Positions 28,601 to 41,100 of a stretch of 64,000 nucleotides of DNA are shown here, piece after piece. Made by a program: the position numbers and the translations under genes. This DNA comes from Anniella stebbinsi (taxonomy: Eukaryota > Chordata > Lepidosauria > Squamata > Anniellidae). The DNA lies in NCBI GenBank assembly GCA_029215795.1, contig JARDYH010000007.1:17891763-17955762 (forward strand), in the 5' to 3' direction. Each line of letters opens with the position of its first letter. The stretch's first letter is position 1. Below the pieces are notes generated by a model. It was not told the DNA's origin, searched no databases, and saw nothing but the letters and a program-made list of their open reading frames with translations.

Positions 28601-29329
28601 TGGTTTGTAACAGTAGTGACAACTGTTGGGGCCGAGGACACACACCATGTACAGTTTTCAAACCGTTTTCGATGTGTCATATCCTGCTTGGTGTAGATCT
28701 GGCCCTGGTGCTGTTGATGGGAAACTTCAAGGCCCAGCTGTGCCTTCTGATAGTTCTTTGTCTTTAAACCGGAAATGGTCAGAATAACCTTTCAAAATAG
28801 AGGGCAGTCCTCTTGCAGTCCTTCAAACAGAGGACTCTCCTCTAGATCACAACCCTAGAGGAGATGCAGAAGCTGAGCCTCTCCTGACAACTTTAACAAA
28901 CAGTGGGGGCCCCGACGTGAAAAGGTGATCCTGTGAATACAATACTACATTGTCCTGATTCCTGACAGTCTAGCTTAGCGACTGAGCACAGAACTCTTGT
29001 GCCAGAAGCTGTCCCCTGGCCATGCCTTCAATTCCAAGGGCAACAGGAGATTAATTTTTCTTCTTCTTCACAAACCCAACTTTATTAATTTCCTTCAGGG
29101 TCTGGTCAAAAAGCTTCCATACAAGTTGTTAATCTTTCGTAGGGAGCATGACAAGAAAAGAGCTATAATGGGAAAGGAAGGGCAGTTTGCATATTCTAAC
29201 AGCATGCACTGTACTTTTCAACCTTCTGCAGAATTTTAATTTACAATATTAACATGTTGCTAGGTAGCAAGTTACTTCTGCGACCAACCACATGTTTAAG
29301 CCTTTTGGCCTATAAGGCTCTTGGCAAAG

Positions 29330-29377
<48 letters not shown>

Positions 29378-32114
29378 TTTAATTATAAAACCACCTTGAA
29401 ACAAGTAGCAGGTGACAGGTCACACTTTCTTTCTTGTCTTTTTCCCCTTGAAATTCGCTGGGCAAAATTCAGCCAGAGCGAATCACTTTCAAGTCCCGTG
29501 GGTTTGAATGAGAAATCTTTGAGCTTGGTCTAAGTCAGTTATGTGAGTGGGCTTTTGCTTGCACAGTGGGAGATTCTCTGCCCCTCTTCCCCTTTCAGCT
29601 ACGCAGATCTGCTCTGGGTTCTCACCCCCATGCCACTGGAGCAGATTTGGGCAAGGGGCATGCCGGAGAACACAGCACAGAGAAGAGATTCAATCTTCCA
29701 GAGAACTGGAAGTTTTGAGCCCTTACTTTAGCTGGGCAGGGAGAAGTCTGGGGAGATGTTTGGGTCCACACAATTGGTTTCTGAGAATTTGATGCAGGGC
29801 TGATGTTTTTGCTACCTGCTACAGGAGTATTTGCTTTCACTGTGCTCGGTTTTGCTTGTATATTTGTAAATCAAATGGATATTATAAGGGGGACACCGCA
29901 AGTCTCCCATGCTCTTTCATCTAAAGGAAGCTAAATCCTGTAGTGCTCTTTGAACTTCACACTGCACAAGGAAATAGTGAGTGCTTAACGACTACTTTAA
30001 GGGAAACCTTGGGTTTTAAGGAAGTTGAATTCTGCAGCCAGTACCCCACTGTGCATCTTCACTGAGCTCCCATGAAATCACAGCCCTTCTTTCCTCTGCC
30101 AGTTGCGAGTTTTATGCAATGCTCTATCCTTGTCTCCAACTTCTAAAATATATGAATTTCACCCTGGTTAACCGGCTTGAGCAAACACCACCATAACGAT
30201 TACATTCTAAGTAAGTGAACCGATAAGCCACCAGTTATTGAAAACACACACACAGAGATACCACGTTTTCCAAGAGGGGATCATTTGCATTTCATCACAA
30301 TTTACAGAACATGGCAGGCCAGAAATCATCCCTTACAAGGACAGCAACGCCATATGAACAATTCAGCAACTCAGCAGGTCAGTCATACCATCACAGCCGG
30401 CCGCAGCAAAACCCTGGTCCAAACTTTAAGTTCAGAATTTGTGGACATTTGTAATGTAAAGGCTCAATGCATGTGCAGTTTCATCACTTAGCGCTAGCAT
30501 AAGAACATAAGAAGAGCCAGGCTGGATCAGACCAAGGGTCCATCTAGTCCACCATTCTGTTCATACTCAATGGGAAACCCACAAGCGGGACATAAGTGCA
30601 ATAGTGCCCTCCTACCCATGTTCTCCAGCAGCTGGTGTACATAAACATACTTCGTCTGATGCTGGGGGCATCAGGTCTGGTAGCCATTGATAGTCTTCTC
30701 CTCCAGGAATTTATCTAACCCCCTTTTAAAGCCATCCAAATTGGTGGTCATCTCTACATCTTATGGACGTGAATTCCATAGCTTACTATGCGCTCTGTGA
30801 AGAACTCCTTCCTTTCATCTGTCCTTATTCTCTCACCAATCAATTCTATTGGATGACCATGGGTTCGAGTATTATGAAAGAGGGAGATATCATGTTCTTC
30901 CTTACTCACCATGTTTTTAAAGCTAAAACGCTCAACTCTTGTAACCTTTCCTCATAGGGGAGTTATGTGCATTATTCCAGCCTCTTCAAGGGAGATATTT
31001 CACTGTGTTTTTGTTCACGTCTTTTCTGAACCCCTTGATAATGGATATGGGGGTCAAGTTGCTATTTGTCCCTGACACACAAAATCTTGTCCTGAACATG
31101 CATGCCAATTTTGAGTCTGATCACTCAGTTTTCAAGGCAGATAGCACATTGGGTTGTATTTTGAATGAATGTGGGTGTCAAGCTGGAATTCAAAGTATCG
31201 TTTTGCCTCCTCAATTTTCATTTCGGCGTCTCGGTGCTCAGTTATCATGCTACAAATAAGCTTATAAACGGCGTGCTGCACAATCAAGTTCAACTGAAGG
31301 CCGTGCTTCCCCTGGGCTAAATAACAACAAAAAGTAACTGTTGGGCCTTGTGAAGGTCAGTTTTCCCATCAGTTGCCTCTGAAGTATTATGCAAGCATAT
31401 TTTCATTATCAGAACCTATAGATGAGCATTGGGAATGAGGCTTTCCTGAACTTTTCATCACATGTTTTCCTAGCGATTGTGAGTTTTAGGATGAGAACGT
31501 AAAAAGAGGTATGCTGGATCAAAGGCCTATATCATCCAGCATTGTGTTCCCATAGCGGCCAGCCAGATGCTTATGAGAAGCCCACAACCAGGACGTGAGT
31601 GTAACAGCATCCTCTTGCTCATGTTCTTCAACAACTAATATACAGAGTAATACAGCCTCTGATACTGGAGGCAACATATACCCATTGGGTAGGCTGACCA
31701 TATGAAAAGGAGGACAGGGCTCATGTAACTTTAACAGTTGTAGAGAAAAGGGGATTTCAGCCGGTGTCCTTTGTATGCCATTAGTCCCTGGTGAAATTCC
31801 CTCTTCATCACCACAGTTAAAGGTGCAGGCACTATACTAGAGTGACCATATACAAAAGAAGGCAAGGCCCCTGCAACTTTAACTGTTGAGATGAAGAGGG
31901 AATTTCACCAGGAACTAATGGCATACAAATGACACCGGCTGAAATTCCCTTTTCTCTACAACTGTTAAAGTTACATGAGCCCTGTCCTCCTTTTCATATG
32001 GTCAGCCTAATACCCATCATGACTAGTAAACAGTGATAGATGTATCCTTCATGAATTTGTCTAACCCTTCTTTGAAAGCTGTCTAAGTTGGTGGCCATCA
32101 CTACATCTTGCAAG

Positions 32115-32173
<59 letters not shown>

Positions 32174-35100
32174 AAGAAAGGGGATTATGCTTCAATGTAA
32201 ACTGACAATCATGGTTTGCAACCAGCCAGCAAAGTAACATCACAAGTTAGGTTTAGGTGGTTTTACAAAGCATGGTTTGTGCAAACAGTGTGGAATGATG
32301 TCGGAGTTGACAGACCATAATTGTGGCCGTTGCTCCCCCGGACCAGAGTCCCCAGCACCACCAAAACAAAAGTGTGGAGTGGATGGAGAATGAAAACAGA
32401 CAAGCTGTTCTAAACCATGGCTTGCCTGTGTGGTTTGGAAGGTCAAACCATAGCTTGGGTTGTAAACTGTGGTTAATGCAAACCGCAGTTTGGTGTGGTG
32501 TCTGAACTGAGCTGTATCTTTTTTGAGTGTCGTTTATTGCATTAAAATATTTGGTCTGATCTAGATTACACTGCTGTCACATCAGTGATAAAAGGCCCTT
32601 TGTTCTTTGCAAGGGGATAATTGCTACTCATTCAGGTCACTGAGTCATAAGTTGTTCTACAATAATGGTTTTGAAAGTAGAGTATTTTATTGAAAATGTT
32701 TCCAATTACAACTGAACTTTAAGTAACAATGTGGAAACCCATGCCTCAGAGGGTCCGTATTTATTTATTTATTGTTTATTTATAATTCAGTCTTAAAATG
32801 GGGGTGCGGGAAGGGTTGGAATAAAGCCACTGACATCAATAAAATAGAAGTCTGAACAGACGAGTTTAAATCCATATCATTTGCACCATTCTTCAGAGAA
32901 CCAGGGCAAATCTGAGCTGAAACATTCAAAGGATCAGATGAAGGTTATTTATGCAAAATAAGCTAATTATGTCATTTTGCTAAAGCTGCCTAATTATCAT
33001 TTAAATTTATATCTCAACTTTCTACAAAAAGCAGCAGAATTTAAATTCCCTTGACAGGAAGTATTTTTAAAGCAAGATAACAGAAAGACCTGTTTATATC
33101 TTCCATTTCTCCAGGGACACAAATTGGGTTGCTAGACAGGGACAGCTCATTGATATGGTAAAGAATATGCAAACAGTTGTGTCATCAATGGGCTGAGAGC
33201 TCATGGGCTGTTTTAGGGTTATGTGAGGATTGTTTAAACCTTGCATTAGCCACCCTCGCTGGGATCACAGGACATGATAAGGTACACTGATTGCCCTTCA
33301 TGGCTGGAATATTCAAAAGGGCGGGCGGCATTCACTGCAATCCAACTGCACTAAAATCATCATCATCATTATCATGGAAAATACTTGCAATCAACCACAC
33401 ATAGCAGTTATAGAAGAAAAGAAAAACACCACTGGCTATGGAAGTCAAAGAACTATGGAAAAGGTCACAATTATTCCGTTAGTCACCTCAGTCACCGGCA
33501 TCACATCAACAAACTATATAGAAAACCGTCAGAAACTGGGCCTACCAAAATACATCCACACCAACATCCAGAAAGCAGTCATACTTAAAACATGTTCAAT
33601 AATCAAGAAATTCCTGTATCAGTAAAAGACATGATTTGGCAAAGCCCGTCATGTCTGTCTAGATAAACCTCCACAAGTGAGAAAAGAGATATAATAATAA
33701 TTTTAAATCATCATCATTGGCATCATTACACAAATCCCCTAATCACCTTGAAAAAGCCTGTGCTCCAGGGACCTACAGGGCATTTAATCTCCTGAGCTAG
33801 CAGTATAACCATCTTTTGAAAAGGACCAGAAAAAGTCATCATTAATATCCCCAAGATTGAATGCCATTGTGCCCTGTCCATTTCACATAGAAAAAAAGGG
33901 AAATGACCAGGGCAGAATCTACACTACTGCTTTATAGCAGTATTGAAGTGCACTGACAACTGTTGAGGCCCACGACACATGCCATATACCGCTTTCATAC
34001 CACTTTCATAGTGTTATATCCTGCTTGGTGTAGATACGTCGCAGGCCATGTCAATATATTCTACCACCCCTTCCACATAGGTACACACATCCAATTGCCA
34101 CTTCCTTCCTTCCCTGAATATTTTGATGGGTATTCCCCCCGCCTTCTCTTTGTACCCAGGACAAGGGGGCTTTGAAGTTGGATGAACATCAGCTGTCGGC
34201 AGACAAACAAAATTGTTTTTCTATGTACTCCGGGGACTCAATTAGGAAAACTATAATGTATGTTGGTTTGTTTTCCCCCTTTCCCCCTGTCAAGAAGCTC
34301 TAATTAGAGCTCCATGTTCCCTTCCTTTCTGTGCAGCTCATTTTTGGGCCTTGGAGGTGAGCTTCTGGATGAGATGACTTCCTTTAGGAGAGGAGGCACA
34401 GCTTAGTGGCAAAGCACACACTTTGTAAGCAGAAGGTCCCAGGTTCAATCCACGACATCTTCAGTTTTAAAAAAAAGACCAGGAAAGGGGCGATGGGGAA
34501 AATGTTTGAGTCCCTGGAGAGCCACTGCCTGCCAGTCGAGAGCATCTAGAATTTGCTACCACAGGCTGTGGTGATGACCACCAATTTGGATGGCTTTACA
34601 AGGGGGTTTGATCATTTCCTGGTGGAGAAGGCTATCAATGGCTACTAGTCCTGATATCTATGTGCTACCTTCAGTAACAGAGGCAGTAAGCCTATATACA
34701 CATGGGTGGTAGGGTGCTGTTGCACCATATCCTGCTTGTGGGTCCCTGGTCACAGCTGGTCAGCCACTGGTCGGGATATCCAGGTTTGTTTTTTTATAGG
34801 ATGCAATAACCAGGGGAAGGTGTGGGAGACGTACAGGAGGTTGACAGCATACTCAAAGGGATCTGCGGCCTTCTGTGAGTGAACAGTCACAAGCATGCCT
34901 GATTTTGCTTGTATGAAGTAGTTCAAAGAGGCAAGAGCAAGCCTGGTTTCCCCCTCCTAATAAATTAGCAACTCTTTCCCTGATAGCTGTCCCATCACAC
35001 AACCAAAGCTTCTATAAGAAATATGGATATGTGAATTAGCTTATAGCAAGCTGAGGAGGGAAGAAACATGTTCATATGAGCACACTCAAATGTGATGCCC

Positions 35101-38100
35101 TTCTGGGCATTTATAGACCACTGAGTTGAGCATCCAATTCTGGCATTGTGTTTAGAGCATCAACTGCATCCTTTTGCCAAACTGTGACCACAATTGTTGA
35201 TCCATGGGTATATATGTTTTCATGTCTGCATAGACCTGCGTTGTGGTTTATTTTCTTCATAGCCCTGGTTGAACTACACTGCATTCCGGTCCCATCCTAA
35301 GACTGATCTATATGTTCATAACCATCACACGATACAGCTCCTTTGGTAGAGTAGCTCTTCCAATTCCAGGTAGACTATTGCACATCTACTGGTTTCAAGT
35401 TGTTAACAATTTAACTGTGTAAATTATTTATGTTCATGTTGTTGTGATTTTATCTGTATGCCGCCCTGAGATCCCAGTGATATAGGGCGGGATGCAAATG
35501 TTTTAAGAATAATAAATAAATGTCTAAACACTTCCCTCTATTTAAGAGCCTATCTACGCTACTGCTTTAAAACGGTTTATATTAACCGGTTTAAAACTGT
35601 TATAAACCGTTTTAAAGCAGTAGTGTAGATAGGCTCTAAGAAAGCATAATCTTTTAGAAAACTAACAGGTTGGGACAGGAGGATCTACTATCTATTTTAT
35701 GTGTTTATTTATTTTATATCCCTCCTTTCCACCCAAAATGGTGCTCAAGGTTTGTTTTTGAATCTGTATTTTATTAACGTTATAGACTCAAAGCAGATAC
35801 TTAATTATAATGTAGCAAAACAGATCAATTCACAATTAAAGACACAACAATAAAAGAAATAGACAGCACCCGACCAATTTAAAAACTCCTTCAGCAACAG
35901 GTCAACTGACATGCCAAAGCCCTGCCTGAATGAAAATGTCTTTGCCTGCCAGCAGAAAGACAACAGAGAGGGAGTCAAACTAGCTTCCCTCTGCAGGGAG
36001 CTGCTTGTCTACATGCAGGGTTGTGGGGAGCATTCTAGCTTGGCATTTACAACCTTCTGTCTGAGGATTATTCTGTTGATGAGTATTGCATAGTGCAGAA
36101 AAACTGAGGTCAGTAGAAAGGGACATAGTAAAATATATAGAGTAAACGGAAAGCTCTGTCTGGTCCCTAGAGTAGAAAAACCTTAGAATGCTCTCCTTGT
36201 AGCCTCAGAGCCTCTTAGGGTGCGATCCTGTGCATGTTTAGACAGAAATCAGCCCTACAGTTCCTAGCATTCCCCAGCCAGCATGGCTGGGAGTTGTAGG
36301 ACTGATTTCTACCTAAACATGCGTAAGATTGAACCCTTAATATATCCTGCCATCGGCTTTTAAAGCTTATATTTTGTAAGCTGGTCCATGAGGACTAGAA
36401 ACCTCAGTTAAAGACAAAAGCAGGGATTCTCAGTAATGTGAGCAGCAGCTTCATGGCAATGGGGTATCTGAGGCTGCAATGCTAAAGTCACTTACTTTAT
36501 CCTAGTTGACCTCAATGGGACTTATGCCTGGGTAGACATACATAGGTTCACATTTGGCCATCGATGGCAATGAGCAATATCCCTGTTTATAACCTACTGC
36601 TCTGTTCATGGGTAGTATCCAACAGCGTCATTTTGCAACAGCACTAGCGAAGCTCTGGCGAATCTTTCCATTGTGCATTACACTTGCGTAACCCCACTTT
36701 TGCTGCTACTGCATAAATAACAACTATAATTTAAATAGAAATATAGTACATCTCACCATCAAGGGGAATTCTATGAGTGACCTGTGTGCCTCTTGCTCAG
36801 TTTGCTGTCTAGGTGTTGACCTTTGATGGACAACTACAAGGCCCGAATTCCATTCTTATTATGGTTCTTGATCTTTAAACTTGAACTAGAAAGTCCTTCA
36901 AATAAAGGACACCTTCTAACAGAGGACTTTCCTGTGTAAAGTATGACATGTGGCCACCATATTCAGAGATAATAATAATTTATTTCTTACTCGCCTCTCT
37001 CTCTGGATTGAGGTGGGGAACAACATCAGTAACATCTCATGAACCTGCTAAAGGCACAGGAGGAAAAAAGCAGAAGAGGAGGAGGAGGAGGAGGAGGAGG
37101 GAATCCCGACATTACAACTCCCGCTAACGGTTTCCATCCCTGATCATTGAGTAGCTATGCCTGTACCTTCTTGTGGAGGGCTCTGGGGTGGCGTAGAGGC
37201 TCAGAAATTGAACTAGAAATCATGACGTCTGCAGTTCAAATCTATTCTGTGCCACGAACTTACCAGGTAGAATGCTAAAGGAGCTATCCAAGGTGCTGAA
37301 CTCATTCTGGGGTAGATTTGAACACTTTGGATAGCTCCTTTAGAGTTCTGGCTGGTTCTGACTGAAACCTAGAATGGATTCACAGCCTGACTGAATCTGG
37401 AACCCTCTGCTTTAAGCTAAAATATGCTGGTATTTTTTTGCCCCTGCCCCCTTTGTCTTTGGCCCTGCCCCCTACAAGAATGCAGAAACAGAATTTGATC
37501 CTCTGGCTGAAACAGATTCTGCACAGTCTCAGCACTAACTGGGGAAAGCTCAGGCATTGGTGGTGGTCAAGAGTGTATTAGTATTAGCTTAGCCTAGTAC
37601 ACCAACTGCAACTGTGTCTGGAGAGCGGGGAGCTTGGTTTAGTTCCACACACTGTAGTCATGACATTTGGGCTGGATTACTGCTCCATGTGGGACTGCCT
37701 TTGAAGACAGTTCAGAAACTTCAACAGATAAAAAAATGTGGCTGCTCAAATACTGGTAGGTGCACGGCAGTCAGATCAAGGGACACCAATATCTTACCAG
37801 TTGCACTGGTTGCCAATGTGTTTCCAGGCCCAATTTAAAGTGCTGGTATCAGCCTCCAAAGCCCTAAATTTTTATTCGTTTATTTCATTTATATCCCATC
37901 TTCCTTCCATTGTAGAACTCAAGGTGGCTACATGTGGTTCCCAGGTGGTCTTCCCCTCCAATCATTAACCAGACCCAGACCTGCTTCGCTTCACCAAGGT
38001 GACTGTCTCATGTGCTGTCAGACCATGCTCTGGGCCTAGGTTCAGTTCACGTTACTTGAAAGACAGCCTTCACTATGCCAAACTGCCCACACTCCAAGAT

Positions 38101-41100
38101 CAACACGGCCAGACCCCATCATTACAGGCCTTCAACGAGGCCCTAAAGACTTACCTGTTTACTGTGGCCAATAATTGAGTCAGGATTTTATTAGGTGCCA
38201 TTGTGTATGCGGTGTTGTCTTCTTTTAGTTATTCATTTTTATTTAAGTGTCATTTTATTGTTGTTTTTATCATTTGTTGATTGTGTTTAGTGGCTTTAAA
38301 TTTAGCACACCGCCTTGGGAGGGTTTATCCTAAAAAACAGCGGATAAATCTACTAAATAAGTAATTAAAAAGTGAACATCTATTGTTTTAAATCTATTGG
38401 CTACTCTTGAGAGACACAGGGCTAAAGACTGAGGTGGGAATAAAGGGGGGAAAAGAATATAGACAGGCAAACATTTTTAAAATAGCTGAAAGGGGATTTC
38501 ATAGAAGCATGGTTGTTCTTGGGGTACCCACCTATGTTTGCCCCATTCCATTTCTGATCAAACAGGTTCTGCAGGGTTTGGAAGCAAAATCTCCCCACAA
38601 GACCCTGTTTCCTAGATGCAAATAGCGGGATGAATCTACACACCACCAGCAAGAATGCCCCTCTGTCTTCACAATCAGCACTCTAAACAATGATTGGCTG
38701 TCGGTCTCCATCCTCTGAAGGTGCCATTCTATGCATGTTCAGGGCTGTGCGCGGGGGGGGGCAGGGGGGCCAGTTGGCCTGGGGCCCACGATTTTGAGGG
38801 GGCACTCCGATGAGGAGATCCCCCCCCCTAGCTTACGCTACTGCTTCGGTAGCGTAAGCGGCCCATCGGGAAGCGAGGAGCCCGCCTTGTGGAAACAGCG
38901 CAGAAGCCGTCTGTTGTGAAATTCTGAATGTGAAGAAGTGATGTCTTACATCTTGACTAAAAGTGCTTCCCATTACCTTTTTTTATAAATCATTCTAGTT
39001 CATATATGTATTTAGCACTGAATCAGTGCCACTGATTAAAAAATACTTAATGAGCAGTTTGAAATGGGTGGGGGCACACGCTTCCCATCTGGCCTGGGCA
39101 TATGACCAGCTCTGCACGGCCCTGTGCATGTTTAGACAGAAATAAAGTCCTACAGTTACCAACATGCTGGCTGAGGAATGCTAGGAGTTGTAGGACTTTT
39201 TTTCTGTCTAAACATGCATAGGATTGCGCTGTAAGTGCCTTAAAATGACTTTATTCCCCCCCAATCTAAGATGTCATTACCACTTATCATATTTTCATTA
39301 CAAGCGTTCACAAGTGAAGTTTCTCCTACTATAAAAGCTGCCACTTTCCTCTCAAGCTAGCATGGAGCAGAATGCTTCCCAACATGCTCAGTAAAAACAA
39401 GAGCAACCACAGCACAGAGGAATTATAGTTGTTGCTGTTATTTCTTCTATCTCGCCTTTCTCCCAATACTGGGACTCAAGGCAACTTTACAAAATTAAAA
39501 CACATATAATTAAAACATATAAATGGAAAGATATACAAAAGTTAAAAAATATAATTAAACCCACTGTAATATTAAAACATTTAAAATACAAATAACAATT
39601 TTAAAAAAATCCAATGCATAAACAGAGGTCCAGGCTATTCCTCAAAGGCCTGCCAGAACAACAAAAAAAGCCTCTATCATGAGCACCTCTGCTCACAGGT
39701 AATAAAAGAGCACCTGAAGGCTAAAATATGAGAACAAATCCATCTTTCTACAGGGCACTCAATTGATGGCTGCATCCCTGTATATTAAAAAAAAGAAAAG
39801 GGGGAAAGACAGTGTGGTGTAATGGTGAGAGTAGCCTTCCCCAACCTGGTGTGCCTAGATGTTTGGGACTCCAGGTCCTATCAGCCATCGTGGCCAATGG
39901 TCAGTGATGATGGGAGCTGTAGTCCAAAACAACTGAAGGGTGCCAGGCTGAAGGAGGCTGGGTTAAAGTTTCAGACTAAGGCCAGGAAGAGCCGGGTTCT
40001 AATCATGCCGAAGCTTAATTCAAAAGGTGATCTTGGGCCAATCTTTGTCCCTCTTTCTCTCTGAGCCTAATCTACTTCAGAGGGTTGTTCTGAGGGTGGG
40101 GAGTAGGATGCGAATGATGTAAAAACACAGGAACATGGGAAGCCCCCTTAAACTGTCAGACCCTTGGTTCATCTAGCCCAGTATTGTCGACACGGACTGG
40201 CAGCAATGTCTCTCCAGGGTTTCAGGCAGGAGATTTTCCTCTCCAGAGATTCAGGCAAAAGTTTTTCTATCATGCAGAAATCCCCAGGAACCGAATCTGT
40301 GCTTTGTCACTGGGCTATGGCAATGTGATCTTTCTAGAAGAAGGGTAGGATAAAAGAACGTGATAAACAAAGGCCGTGTTGCGTCCATTGACACGTGCCC
40401 ACGTCACCTTCGAAAGTGCTCTAAATAGTCTGTGCAAACTCCGTACTGCTAATGTCTGGCGTGCCAGCAGGGAGCTAGCAACAGCATGGGATACCTACGG
40501 CTTGCCATCAAGAGAAATGATTCATGAAAGCATGGCTCCCCCCCCCCCCCCATTCCCTGAGAGACTTGCTCCTATTCGGTTGGCTCTTCGATTGGCAGCC
40601 AAAAAGATCCAAGCCAGATCTACACCAAGCAGGATATAGCACTTTGAAAGCGGTTTAAAAGTGGTCTATGGACTGTGTCCTGGGCCCTAACAGTTATCAA
40701 TACCGTCATAAAGCAGTAGTATAGATCCTGCCCCCCCCCCCCCCCACTTCATTCATTCGGTTCCTTGATGGCGCAAAAAGCCGCCTCATACCATACAGTT
40801 GTTTCTAAGCGGGCCTCTAAAAATGTGACGAGCACCCACGACAAAGTGGCGTCCAAACACCTCCTAAGGTCATCGGAGAGCCAGCAGCATCGGCTGCACA
40901 CCCTGTCGGGTCCACGCTTCGTGGCAAACCCAGGTTCGCTTCCGAATCATGTGTGAAGCAGCTCTAGCGTTCTTCTAACCAGAACCCAAAGCTCACTCCT
41001 CGTCTACATCCAGGCGCTGTCCTTGATGGAACAGATCCCCTCGCCCTGCCTTGATTAACGCCCCTCTTTCTCTCTGGCCCTCCCCAGCCACGAGAGAGGA

